Shown: positions 1 to 9,989 of the stretch, one piece after another
Numbering within the stretch: the first letter of the stretch is position 1
How the letters are laid out: each line of letters opens with the position of its first letter
DNA from: Dipteris shenzhenensis
Lineage: Eukaryota > Polypodiophyta > Polypodiopsida > Gleicheniales
Assembly: GCA_047967505.1 (NCBI GenBank)
Contig: CM106541.1
Reading direction: 5' to 3' (one strand)
Length of the DNA: 64,000 bases
The notes under the pieces: generated by a model
Told to the model about the DNA's origin: nothing
The model's input: the letters and a program-made list of their open reading frames with translations, nothing else
Database searches by the model: none
Program-made: the position numbers and the translations under genes

Positions 1-100
1 TTGGAAGAACATCTTTTGACTCAACACAATGTGAACTAATGTAAAAGGCGTGAATTGATAGGGCTGATTTGGCTGAATGGGACAGTTGGGATCAAACATA

Positions 101-575
101 GATCTCGAAAAGACAAAGATTTTGATATTAGTTTCATTCAAAACAGAGCTTGGAACAGAAAGTTATGATGGTTTTACGAAAGGTTCTCAAAACTGCTCCA
201 AACAACAGACCTGACCACTCATACAACAATAACTTTTATTCTACTAAGTGGAACAAATATCTAAATACATCAATAGATAGATATTGAAAAGACAAAGACT
301 TTGATATAAGTTTCATTCAAAACAGAGCTTGGAATAGAAAGTTATGATGGTTTTACGAAAGGTTCTCAAAACTTCTCCAAACAATAGACCCAACCACTCA
401 GACAACAATAGCTTTTATTCTACTAGATGGAACAAATATATGAATACATCAATAGATAGATCTTGAAAAGATGAAGATTTTGATATAAGTTTCATTCAAA
501 ACGGAGCTTGAAGTAGAAAGTTATGACCATTTTATAGAAGACTGTCAAAACTATCCATACCCGATTGCAGTTATG
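101..575. repeat. Tandem repeat, 179-bp period, about 2.7 copies
   Basis: The phrase GAT.T.GAAAAGA followed by a conserved TTTCATTCAAAAC block recurs at 101, 280 and 459, giving an exact spacing of 179 bases. Each unit also holds the same GGTTTTACGAAAGG and CAATAGATAGA stretches; the third unit is diverged and cut short. The period is close to the monomer length of many plant satellites, but only three units are present and no coding potential is seen. Bases 1-100 and 576-860 hold nothing recognisable. Confidence 0.85.
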
Positions 576-869
576 GAAAGGGCAATGATCTCCTTCAATA
601 GAGAAGTAGCTTCCAAGATACATGGCGAATTGAGGTCGCCTAGGGGATTAGAGAATACCCTTAAAACAGATCTAGAAATGACTCACTCATGTGGGTACAC
701 TAAGCTTTAGAGCGAGGAGAGAGGAGATGGAAGAAGGATGAGGAAAAAGAAGCATGAACTTTATTCAAAACATCAGAAGCAAGAAGAGGGATACAAAGTG
801 AGAGCCTAATGCTCTAGGGAGAAGGGAAGAGATAGGCAAAGCTAGATACAAGTGATGGCATAACTACAA

Positions 870-1665
870 TGAGAAGAACTAGATGCTGGAGAGGGAGGAG
901 AGAGGTCTCTTTTATAGAGCAATTCTCACCCTCCTTCACCTTGTTACATTTTCAGCCAGTAGATTCCTTCACCCCCTGGTGACACAAGGACATGGGTCAC
1001 CATCAAATGTCCTTTTGGGCACATTTTGACAAGTGTCCCATCATAAGATCCTCATGACTCTTTAAAATTTGAGAAAGTCAAGAGTCTTTCCCCTTGGAGC
1101 CCATAGGGATCCTCTCTTTTCCATATGTCAACATCCTCCATATACCACCTTGGAAGTCTAGAAGGATTCCTCTTGACTTTACACTCTTCCACACTCCTCC
1201 ACATGCCCTCCATGTACTTGGCATGTGATCTCCATATTATTTTAGTACATTATGGAGGCCATGCAGTCATTTGGCCCACTCAGAATACATGACTCATTTC
1301 TATTTTCCCAATTACAAAGCAAATAATATATCTCCTAGACCATTCTATCCCTATACCAAGGTATTTATAATTCATACCTGTGGTATTTACAATGATGCAC
1401 TCCACTCATAATCACATTTTCAATCATTTTCACTAATTAGTCTAATTAGCATCAAATCCACATTAATGATTACATGAAATAAAGTAGTCGACATCAAAAG
1501 ATTGACAAGCCATAACGAGAGTAGCCACAAAGAGCCATCTCCCACCACCAACTTCTCCATCACACTTCTTGGTTCTTTGTCTCCATGGCTAGCTTTTGTC
1601 ACCTTGCGGGCCCCACAAATCCTCCCATTGGTTTCAAAACAAAATATGATTTTTTGTTGTCACAT
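870..1665 (-). repeat. Probable 3' LTR of the Tat-like gypsy element (left edge uncertain)
   Basis: On the minus strand the integrase gene is followed by a polypurine tract (plus-strand TCTTTCCCCCCT, 1666-1677) and then by TGTGACAAC, the expected start of an LTR at base 1665. A TATA-like CTATAAAAGAG lies on the minus strand near 906-920, which fits an LTR promoter with transcription starting just left of it. The partner 5' LTR is absent because the element is truncated, so the left edge is an estimate and could lie between 600 and 880. Confidence 0.5.
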
Positions 1666-2632
1666 CTTTCCCCCCTATGAGATCCCCATGCTTGGCATGG
1701 GGGTCCGCTGGCCATGGTATCCGCGGATAAAACACTTTTAACTGGTACTCATTGGCACATCTAGGGACCTCTTGACCATTTGCATCTTCCAAAAGGTAAG
1801 TGTTATTTTTGAACTTTTTCTTCACCCTAAATGGACCTTCCCAGTGTTGAAGGAGTTTCTTGTCTAGCCGCTTCTCCACACGACCATGAAACTTCATGAC
1901 CAAGCTTCCTTCTTTGAGTTCTGGCTTCTTCTTCTTCTTGGTAAGGGCATCATACCTTGCTTTGTGACGTTGTTGTGCTACCTCCAAATGTTGAAGTGCT
2001 TGAAGCTGCTTCTCATCCAAGGTCTCCAGCTGTACTAGGCATTGGGCATGTGTTTCTTCTTCATTGCACAATCGAGAAAGAGATGTGCGAAGGCTTGATA
2101 TTTCCAATTCTATTGGCAAGATGGCCTCCACTCCATAAACTAGTTGAAAAGGTGTGAAACCAAGGGAGAGCTTATGAATGGTTCTATAAGCCCACAAAGC
2201 CTCTGGTATATGCACATACCACTTCCTTTTCATGGTGTCTACTAGCTTAGACAAGGGCCCACAAAGCAAACCATTAGTTTTTTCCACAAGACCATTGCAT
2301 TGGGGATAATATGGAGTGGATATGACATGATTTATTTTCAATTTGTGCACCAAAGATTCAATGAAGTCATTCCTAAAGGCCCTCCCTCCATCTGTAAGGA
2401 TTTCCAAAGGGCAACCAAAATGGGCACATATAAACTTCTTGAGAAATGATGCTACCGTTGTTGCTTTGTTGTTGACAGTAGCTTTTGCTTCTACCCATCT
2501 AGTTGCATAATCAGTTGCAACTAATATATAATACTTCCCTTGTGAAGAACAAGGAAGGGGGCCAACAAAATCCAAACCCCACGTCTCAAATGGACCATAT
2601 GCTAGAATGGGATTCAAGGGTCCAAGAACCAA
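1634..2632 (-). pseudogene. Ty3/gypsy integrase core and C-terminal domain
   Basis: This frame encodes the catalytic core of a retrotransposon integrase, which inserts the cDNA copy into the host genome. The core starts near residue 15 with ETWGLDFVGP; the acidic triad is visible as D in LDFVGP, D in LTDGGRAF and E in NGLVEKTNG. The C-terminal part (after residue about 230) has the gypsy GPF module (HWEGPFRVKKKF). No chromodomain follows, which fits the Tat/Athila branch rather than chromoviruses. The frame runs about 30 bases into the LTR. A TGA at 2697-2699 separates it from its own zinc finger, so the polyprotein is not translatable as one piece. Confidence 0.9.
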
Positions 2633-2698
2633 TTGCTTGCGTCCATATGCTTGGCATACCTCACAACTTCGGCACCACTCATGGAAATCTTTGTTGAG

Positions 2699-2986
2699 TC
2701 AGGGCCAATAATACCCTGTGTTAAGGATTTTTCGAGTAGTTCTAGCTGAAGCAAAGTGACCTGAACATTCATGACATAGCTCCATAATCCTTTTAGATTC
2801 TTCCAAGCTCACTACCCTCCTAAGAACCTTATCTTTACCTTGCTTGTATAGAACATCCCCAAGGATTGTATAAGGACGAGCCTTCCTTGTGAGCCTCTGC
2901 TTTTGTTGAGGGGTCAATCCATGAGGAAAATGTCCTTCATCCAAGTAATATTGAACATCTTGGAGCTCTGGCCAAGTATCTATCAA
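2699..2986 (-). pseudogene. Integrase N-terminal H2C2 zinc finger
   Basis: The end of this frame carries the HHCC zinc-binding module of retroviral-type integrases: HECSGH, then, after a TGA stop, the matching WCRSCEVC in the same frame (bases 2633-2697). The stop replaces one codon just after GYYWP, and a CGA-to-TGA change would explain it. The module belongs in front of the integrase core immediately downstream. It is offset in frame from the second RNase H domain, so at least one frameshift lies near 2985. Confidence 0.8.
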
Positions 2987-3412
2987 TGCAAAGTAGCTTC
3001 AGTGAAAGAAGCCATAGCTTTAGTAGCCATCTCATCAGCTTGATGATTATCTTTTCTTTGAATATGCACAAACTTGCAAAACTCAAAAGCTTTCTTTAAC
3101 TCCATCGCTCTTTTATAAAGATCTTATAGATTAGGACTCCATGCCTTATAAACACCTTTCATTTGCCTAATGACCAGTTGAGAGTCCCCTTTCACCTCTA
3201 CCTCTTTCACTCCTTCCTTTAGGCAATCTTCTAATCCACATATCAATGCATTGTACTCAGCTACATTATTTGATATTGCTTCAAGAAATTGCCTACCCTT
3301 CCATACCTCTTTTTTGGATCAAATAGAATTATCCTCCCCACACCACATTTCCTAGAAGGGCTAAAGGCTCCATCAAAATGTAGCTTGAAAGCTGTTGGTG
3401 GGGTCTCCAACT
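2983..3412 (-). pseudogene. Second (archaeal-type) RNase H domain of a Tat-lineage gypsy
   Basis: Two frames joined by a frameshift near 3270-3300 encode an additional RNase H between the usual RT-RNase H and the integrase. Visible catalytic residues are D in LHFDGAFS (about 3385), E in NNVAEYNAL, D in KGDSQLVIRQ and D in NHQADEMA. An extra archaeal-like RNase H in this position is a known mark of the Tat lineage of plant Ty3/gypsy elements, and it replaces the function of the degenerate first RNase H there. One in-frame TAA/TAG lies after SPNL. Because it was assembled from two frames, its limits are approximate. Confidence 0.75.
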
Positions 3413-3863
3413 CTTCATCTACGTCTTCCTTTTCCTTTATTACTTCTTCTTCCTCCTTACCTGTAAGCAAATCTACAAGAGAAGCTCTAGTGGTGCTTTC
3501 TGTAATAAAAGTGAAAGAGAACTCTTGAAGCTTACAAATCCACTTAGCAAACTTTCCAGCAGGATTGGGTTTGCGAACTAAAAATTGTAAAGCAGGCTGA
3601 GATGTAAGGAAGAAAAAAGGGCGAGGCAGCAAGTATGACCTAAACTTCTTCATTGCAAAGACCAAAGATAAACCTTCTTTCTCCATTTCACCGTACCTCT
3701 CATCAGCCTCTGTGAGTTGCCAACTTGCATAATACACTAGTTGCATGTGTCCTTGCTCACCCTTTTGAAGTAGTATAGCTCCCACTGAATGAGTTGACAC
3801 ACTTGGATTCACATAGAAATCATCCTTCCACCTAGGAGGCTGGATAATTGGCCTTTCATGCAT
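3261..3863 (-). pseudogene. Gypsy RNase H domain plus linker to the second RNase H
   Basis: The first 130 residues resemble the RNase H that follows gypsy reverse transcriptase: VGAILLQKGEQGHMQLVYYAS and a YGEMEKEGLSLVFAMKKFR block (the conserved Y..EKE.LA...A..K.R region). It degrades the RNA strand of the RNA-DNA hybrid. A charged linker (EEEEVIKEKEDVDEE) leads into the start of the second RNase H (LHFDGAFS). The frame overlaps the reverse transcriptase frame by about 55 bases in a different register, so a frameshift separates the two domains. Confidence 0.85.
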
Positions 3864-4468
3864 TCCTTAAGCAAACAAAATGCCTTATCTTGCTCTAGTC
3901 CCCATTGGAAAGATACATTTTTCTTTGTCAATAAATTTATAGGATACATCTTTTCAAAAAACATATCAACAAAGCACTGATAATACTTTGTTTTACCCAA
4001 AATGCCCCTCACCTCTTTGACATTACTAGGTGGCGGGAGGGCCATGATTGCTTGTACCTTCTCAAGGTCCATTTCTATACCTTCCTCTGAGATAACACGT
4101 CCTAACAAAGCCACCTTCTTCCTGGCCAAATGGCATTTTGCAGGATGAAGGCAACCTTTTGCATCATCAATACTTTTCAATGCAATCCTCAACTTTTCCA
4201 AGTGATCCACACGGCTTGAATAAATGCAAAAATCATCCAAAAACACTCTTATGAACTTTCCCAAGTAGGGTGCAAATACCTGGTTCATGAAACATTGGAA
4301 AGTTGCTGGTGCATTAGTTAAACCAAATGGCATCACCCTATATGCATACACCCCCCATGCTGTAACAAATGAAGTCTTCCTTTGATCTTCCTCACAAATC
4401 TGAATTTGGAAGTATCCGGAGGACCCATCACATACTGAATATATTTCATGGCCTGCAACTTGATCCAA
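3809..4468 (-). pseudogene. Gypsy reverse transcriptase, palm and thumb
   Basis: The frame holds most of a Ty3/gypsy reverse transcriptase: VCDGSSGYFQI (first catalytic aspartate), FGLTNAPATFQ, and the active site FLDDFCIYS near residue 77, followed by the HLEKLR and RGILGKTKYYQ thumb motifs. All three catalytic aspartates are present. A single TAG at about 4476 separates it from the upstream part; a CAG-to-TAG change would explain it. Gag and protease are not found, so the element is 5'-truncated. Confidence 0.92.
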
Positions 4469-4477
4469 TATATTATC

Positions 4478-5100
4478 CTAAAATGGTAGAGGAAAATAAT
4501 CCCTCTTTGTGCATGCATTCAGAGGGCGAAAGTCCACACAAACATGCCATTTCTTTCCTTTCTTGGGAGTAACCACCACTGGAGAAACCCACTTTGAAAT
4601 CTCAATTGGAAAAATAAATCCAGCTTGGAGCAAGTTAGTTACCTCCTTCATGAGCACTTCTGCTTGTACCACTCCCAACCATCTAAGCCGTTGCACCACT
4701 GGCTTGCTTTGAGGCTTCAAGTCAATTTTGTGCTCCACTAAGGTAACTTGGCACACCTGTGAGTAACTATTTGCAAACAGATTAGGAAACCCATCAAGCA
4801 TTTCTAGGTATTCATCTCTTTCAGTACCTGTTATAGTCTCATCAAGAAGAATCTCATTTTGTTGGCGAAGACTAGTATGATCCACCACTTTCTCATACAT
4901 GGTTGAAGATGATTCTCCTTTTGAAGCTCCATTTCCTTGATTGTCCCCCCAATCAACACCAAGGCAAAGACCAAACACCACTTCTTCCACCTCTCCTTCT
5001 GAGATGGACTCCTCAGAGGTTCCACTTGTCTCATGATCGGATGACTCGGACTCTAAGCTCTCGAAAGTTAAAGTTTCCTCCTTGAAAATGGTTGGGATGG
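4478..5100 (-). pseudogene. Gypsy pol: protease-RT linker and RT fingers, truncated
   Basis: The second half carries the RT fingers: HKIDLKPQSKPVVQRLR, SKWVSPVVVTPKKGKKWHVC and VDFRPLNACTKRDYFPLPF, all standard for gypsy pol. The first half is an acidic, low-complexity linker (ESLESESSDHETSG and similar) typical of the region between protease and RT. The retroelement stops around 5097-5100, where plus-strand CACTA transposase sequence begins; the first codons of the open frame lie in that foreign DNA. No gag, protease, 5' LTR or primer binding site remains. Confidence 0.85.
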
Positions 5101-5687
5101 AATATGATACCATCCACACTTGCCCTAATGATTGTATTTTGTTTTGTCACGAGTATGGCAATTTGGTTAATTGCTCGGAGTGTGGAGCACAGTGCTACAA
5201 GCAAGACTTGCTGGGGGAGACGATCCTAGTGAAGGTCCTAAGACATTTTCCCATACTCCCCAAAATAGAACACATGTTTAGATGCAAGTCCATTGTGCAA
5301 CCAATGATGTGGCATGGTACACACCGGTCCACCGATGACACTTTGAGGATCCCAACAGATTGTGCTTCTTGGAAGCACATAGACAACATGTGGCCAAACT
5401 TTTCAAGGGAGCCACGCTATTTACATCTTGGGATCGCAATGGATGGTGTGAACCCTTTCGGGTTATGCTCCACATCTTGGTTGACATCACCCATAGTCTT
5501 GGTGAACTACAATATCTTGCCATGGCCAACAATAAAGAAGGGACACCTCATGCTTGCCCTACTTGTGCCAGGGAAGTACAAGGACAAAAATATGGGTGTG
5601 TATATGGCACCCTTGATTGAGGAGTTGCAGACCCTATGGAGGGGCATACATGTCTTTGATATTTCTAGAGCCCTCAGGCAAAAATGA
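5097..5687 (+). pseudogene. CACTA (En/Spm) TNP2-like transposase fragment
   Basis: About 195 residues match the Transposase_21 region of plant CACTA transposases: IHTCPNDCILFCHEY, a CSECGAQCY zinc-knuckle-like motif, RHFPILPKIEHMFRCKSI, MMWHGTHRSTDDTLR, SWKHIDNMWPNFSREPRYLH, LGIAMDGVNPFG and VYMAPLIEELQTLW. These occur in the right order and without stops, so this piece decayed little. It is only the middle of a transposase normally over 800 residues long; flanking parts, termini and TSD are missing. It abuts the truncated gypsy pol on the left. The following 5688-5914 bases show no recognisable coding. Confidence 0.88.
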
Positions 5688-5914
5688 GAAAAAGGCCAAA
5701 AAAAGTTCAAGGATCCACGGAGAAACGATATGCAAAATGATTGTACCTTAAGCGATTGCAAAACATTGCTCATGTGCTTTTTAGTAGTAGGAAAAGGCAT
5801 TTCTCAATAGTTGATGGCAGCCCCACCTACAAATTTTACTATTTCCATGGGGGCTTAGATGTGTCATTCAGACGAAGGTTCCACTAGTCCAAAGGCAAAA
5901 TAAAAGCTAAACTC

Positions 5915-6480
5915 ATGGTTTGGAATGAAGTATGCTTGGGTTGGAACCCCTGCTATCTAGTAGTTCAATATATCTTGGTGGCCTCACTAACTTATCTAGC
6001 CTCGCTATGGCACTTTAAAAAGACTCACTGGCTTGAGATTGAAGCCCTCTTTCATGCCTTCCTATGGGCCGAAGGACTGGGTAGGAAGAAAATGCATTAA
6101 ATGCCATGGGATCAATTGAAGGTTTTGAAGATGAAGGGAGGGGTTGGGCTACTAGATGTTAGGCTCAAAAATATTGTGCTTGTAGGAAAGCTTCTTCTAC
6201 AGTTGTTTGATAAGTCACCCCCATGGGTGGAGATTACAAAGGAGAGGCTAACCAAAGTGAATGGGAAAGTGGTAGGAATGTTGTGTGGCCTCTCTTGGTA
6301 TGACAAGCTATTTTCTTCTTTCTCAATTTTGAATTCCAGGGTCAAATCTTCTGTCAAGTCTAGTTTTGGCTTGGAAATCTTGTATGGATCACCTGAAATG
6401 GAAAGGAAGAAAGGTCTTGAGAGGTGACAATAGTCTTATGGAGTCAATCTGGTGAAGTAAGGTGCCACCAAGGGAAGGGT
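5915..6480 (+). pseudogene. LINE reverse transcriptase C-terminal fragment
   Basis: Two adjoining frames read AEIEALFHAFLWAEG-like sequence ending in GRKKMH, then PWDQLKVLKMKGGVGLLDVRL and KNIVLVGKLLLQL. This is the region after the RT domain of plant L1-type LINEs (FLWGG...W..L..PK..GGLG..D...N.ALL.KW), with one TAA/ATG junction at 6098-6103. Further weak LINE-like sequence (GYGFAWHDLKWARTLF) continues in broken frames to about 6790. The element has no 5' part; it was probably interrupted by the minus-strand LINE whose poly(A) ends at 6793. Confidence 0.7.
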
Positions 6481-6790
6481 ATGGCTTTGCATGGCATGAC
6501 TTGAAGTGGGCTAGGACCCTATTCAAAAAAGGATGTCTAGGATATAGCTAAAGTTGTCTAGAAGCCAATCAATGAGTTGTGTATACAGTTCCGTATGACA
6601 GACAACAAAATGGACCTTATGAGGGCTATCTTGGAAAGGACCCCTAAAGGGTGGCCTATGAACTACCTAGTTGCAAAGGATAGGGTGCATGCCCAATGGA
6701 GGCTAGGGAAAATAGCCTTGAACAAAATCTTGGTATTGGAGCACAAATTATAAACATTGTCTGTTGAAGAAGTTCACAAGAATAACATTC

Positions 6791-7014
6791 ACTTTTTTTT
6801 TAAAAGATTAACAAAATAGCCAATTTTATTAAGGATGGGTGGTCAACCCTAGCAAAAAAAGGAGACCATTACAAAAATTGGCCTATGATGGCCTACGTTG
6901 TGCAACAGAAAACAAACCAAGCCACCCATAGGTTGGCTTCTATGGAACATATTGCATGACTAACAACTCGATCAGAGTTCTCGAGGATGCGGTTGAAGTC
7001 ATGAAGAATTACTT
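6791..7014 (-). mobile_element. 3' end of a minus-strand LINE with poly(A) tail
   Basis: Read on the minus strand this is the last part of a LINE: a short diverged coding tail, AATAAAATTGGC, and then a nine-A run followed by the junction (nine T on the plus strand, 6793-6801). It joins the LINE zinc-finger domain at 57549-58130: both edges carry TACTT (7010-7014 and 57544-57548), which is the TSD of the LTR element inserted between them. The LINE is therefore one element split by about 50.5 kb of nested insertions. Confidence 0.75.
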
Positions 7015-7379
7015 TGTTGAGATATGGTGCCATGTTTACATAGATTAGAGGCTAAGGTATGGTATAGAAATGTATTAAAGTAACCACCCTAGGATGTGGA
7101 CTACATGATGTGAGGATGTGGATCAAAGGATCCCACAAGTGTTGACTATTCTAAGGGCTCTCTCTATATAAGAAGCCTATCATGTATCAGAGGATTGACT
7201 ATTCTAAAGGCTCTCTCTATATAAGAAGCCTATCATGTATTGTTGAATACACATTGCAATAGATATACATTTGCTATCTCCCTCTCATGTCTCATGTAGT
7301 GTGCTTTGAGCCTCCTTAGTTTTGCTGTTGATCTTGTGTGCACTAGGCCAAGTGGTGATCACATATCATATCTTTCTCA
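7015..7379 (+). repeat. 5' LTR of non-autonomous LTR element copy 1, with PBS following
   Basis: The LTR starts TGTTGAGATATGG and ends TCTTTCTCA. A primer binding site TGGTATCAAAGC (7380-7391) follows at once; it differs by one base from the common copia site complementary to initiator tRNA-Met. The promoter TATATAAGAAGCC occurs twice (about 7165 and 7220) because a 57-bp block starting GACTATTCTAA is tandemly duplicated here; the 3' LTR at 57204 has it once. Confidence 0.9.
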
Positions 7380-7898
7380 TGGTATCAAAGCGTAGGTTGC
7401 CCACAAAGCCTAGGTAGATGAGTGTTGTATAACTCATTAAAGAGAGATTTTTTTGTTGTTGTGAGAGAGTCCCATCTTTCTTATCTCTGCCTGAGAGAGT
7501 TAGGGAGAGTATCAGGAGTGATCCAACTCCTTTGGAAGACTAAGAGAGAAAGGTTATTGGCTGTGTCTTGATAATCTGGACCTTTGGTGGAGATTGATAG
7601 CTCGTATAGCACCTATTCAAGACAGAAATACAAAGCATAGAGCAGCCACGAGCATCAATGTGACTTCCAAAGGCTACACAACGAGACTATCAATGAAAGA
7701 GCCAATGCCCCAGTCGTCCTAACTAAGCCAGCTCCTGCGCCAATAGTGTCTCGGTGTCTCACAACCCATTGTTGACAGCAACATAGCAACACCAATGCTT
7801 TGCAAACCTCTCAAATCCATGTGCAACCACTCAAACCTCAGTTGAAAGTAGGATATATGTATACAAGTGGCAGCATCAATCTTACGAACGAGTAGTTT

Positions 7899-8091
7899 CT
7901 CCCTCCACAAGCTCATACACATCATCATCTTCATCTTTGGCACCTCTAAATGCAGACTTGTGCTTTTGATATTACTCATTAATCTTCTTTAAATTGGCCA
8001 AGTTGTCAGGTCCAAGCTGATTGGTTATTCCAGTGTCTTTTCCACTTGTGCGCACATCACTAGCAATCTTCATCAATTTCTCCCTATTCAT
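7899..8091 (-). pseudogene. BTF3: Captured BTF3 / NAC-beta fragment, antisense in the LTR element
   Basis: From 8091 leftward the minus strand reads MNREKLMKIASDVRTSGK, the N-terminus typical of the beta subunit of the nascent polypeptide-associated complex (BTF3), which binds emerging polypeptides at the ribosome. It then jumps to NQLGPDNLANLKKINE, a segment from the C-terminal third of the protein, and after a TAA continues in frame as YQKHKSAFRGAKDEDDDVYE and LVEGETTRS, the acidic tail. The central NAC domain is missing. The fragment lies opposite to the sense of the LTR element (plus), as expected of transduplicated host sequence. Assignment rests on remembered family sequence, not a search. 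Confidence 0.75.
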
Positions 8092-8242
8092 CTTGGTGAG
8101 CAAACGTGAGTCGTGCAGAGGGGAGATGAGAGCCACATACAAAGTTCTTTGTAGGAGTAGATTGAACAACACCCCTTGACTCAGTGCCTCCTTACTCCAT
8201 CAAAAACCCGCCTCTACAAATGACTCCTCAACAACTCCTCTG

Positions 8243-8632
8243 ATGACCAGTCCAGTAGTAGCACTCCCACCCAACAAGCGAAGGATCGAGCTATTAACGA
8301 GAACACACAGTAGATCAAGGACTCTGCTCAAGAGACCAAAGATAGTGAACAACAAAAAAGGTGCAAGTGCTCAAGAACAAGGAAAGGGATATTTGCAGTC
8401 TGTTACAGACACCGTCTCAAAGAAAGCTGGTGCATTGAAGGAGACGTTGCTCGAAAAGTTTGAGCAAGCTACTTGCAATCCGTCAATGACACGATCATCG
8501 AAGAAGAGCACCATGCCATCACTGTTCTACTACAAGCCTTCCCACACCAAGGTCTCAGACCTTAGAAAATGCCACATGGAGGATAGGACATTTCAAATTT
8601 ACCATGGTCAAGTTTTCTTAGCCTTGGGTTAA
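8243..8632 (+). CDS. Unrecognised 129-aa frame inside the non-autonomous LTR element
   Basis: This open frame lies in the internal region of the LTR element between the BTF3 fragment and the 3' conserved part. The first half is basic (KRRIELLTRTHSRSRTLLKR). The stretch GYLQSVTDTVSKKAGALKET resembles the lysine/alanine-rich amphipathic repeats of group 3/4 LEA proteins, so it may be another captured host fragment, but the match is short. No gag motif or zinc knuckle is visible. It may not be translated. Confidence 0.3.
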   Translation: MTSPVVALPPNKRRIELLTRTHSRSRTLLKRPKIVNNKKGASAQEQGKGYLQSVTDTVSKKAGALKETLLEKFEQATCNPSMTRSSKKSTMPSLFYYKPSHTKVSDLRKCHMEDRTFQIYHGQVFLALG

Positions 8633-8639
8633 AATACTG

Positions 8640-9287
8640 CCATGTGGTAGAGTGCCACATAAGCACAGAGGCCCTTACTAAGCATAGTGTGTGTGCAGAA
8701 TGTGAACCCCTATGCCACATCATCAAAGGTCTCTTTCTTCATAAAACTTCGACAAGCCATAACTTGCAATCCAAGAAGAATTTCCACATGCTCCAAAAAG
8801 GAAAAGTGATCATCTTTTCGAGCTCTAAATGCTTGTCAAGGTAGAATCATTGTATGCAATTACACACTACCATTGAAGCAAAATGAAGCTCATGGTAAGA
8901 ACTTTGCAACAAATGTAAAGCAACGCATGAATGCAAAAGGCATGCCGAAAGCACAAATGCTTAGGATGATCATATTACAAAACATGGCATCCACACATAA
9001 AGCATTAAAGGAATAGGAAAAACAAAGAATCATGCATCACATCTACATCAAGCAAAGAAGAGAACAGCATTGACAACATATATTGAGAAGCAAAAGACTT
9101 TCCACTTTTAGCCTATATTCTTGTAATCAAACCTGACCACCTGCAAGTAGCCATGTAAGCACTTAGGGGAGGTATTGACATCTAAAAACCACACTGGACC
9201 ACCTTAAGTAGAAATGTATGCACTAAGGGGAGGTGATGGATTTATAACTCACATCTAGCTGCCTTGCAGTAGTCAATGGATCATGGC
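8640..9287 (+). repeat. 3' internal region conserved with LTR element copy 2
   Basis: The same sequence occurs reverse-complemented at 44034-44700 in copy 2: shared blocks include CATGCTCCAAAAAGGAAAAG near 8790 and TTGCAACAAATG followed by GCATGAATGCAAAAG near 8915. It ends with three AGGGGAGG-like purine tracts (near 9168, 9226 and 9292), the last being the functional polypurine tract position. No conserved long frame exists, so the region may serve RNA packaging or priming rather than coding. Confidence 0.75.
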
Positions 9288-9989
9288 ACCAAGGGGGCAT
9301 ATTTAGTTTGGAAAGTTTTTTCATGTGGAGTTTTTGAATTTTTTCTATGGCCCCTTAGGGTTCCTATTACCATTCAAGAGAAATTATTACATGTTTCCAC
9401 TGGCATCTCACATCTCACTAGTAGTGTATTGCTCCATTTCATGAGAACTTCTCAGTACAATTATGATCAACACATAATTTATTATGTAATTTAGTGTAGC
9501 ATAGAATTTATGATTAGAAAGAAATGTTACAACATGCAATGGTCATATTATTCCATTAGCATAATAGTAAATAAATGTCACAACATGCAATGGTCATGTT
9601 ATTCCATTAGCATGATAGTAAATAAAGTATGATGAAAGCATATATGTTAATATAGTGCAAAGAAAGTGGTACATGTTCCAAAATCTGTTGGAAAAAAAAG
9701 TACACAATAGTGAAGATCAATGCAAAATTCATGTTTATTTAGGCCGATTGTACCATAAGCACAAAATACATACCAAATGGCTTATGATAGAATGTGAAGG
9801 TCAAAATGGACTCCTATAAACTCTATCAAATATCTAAAAATATGTAAGATTCTCTATTGAAGACAAAATTTACAACAAATGGAATGCAACCCCAAGTTGC
9901 CTCTCGAATCAACATTTTTTTGTGGGTGATGTAGATTAATCTAGGAGAAGTCAACAACTAGAAGATCTCTAAAGCAATGAGTCAAGGCT

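Noticed and set aside
1957-2157. Plus-strand frames inside the gypsy integrase and RT region
   Set aside because: Shadows of the minus-strand pol gene, which has clear catalytic motifs.
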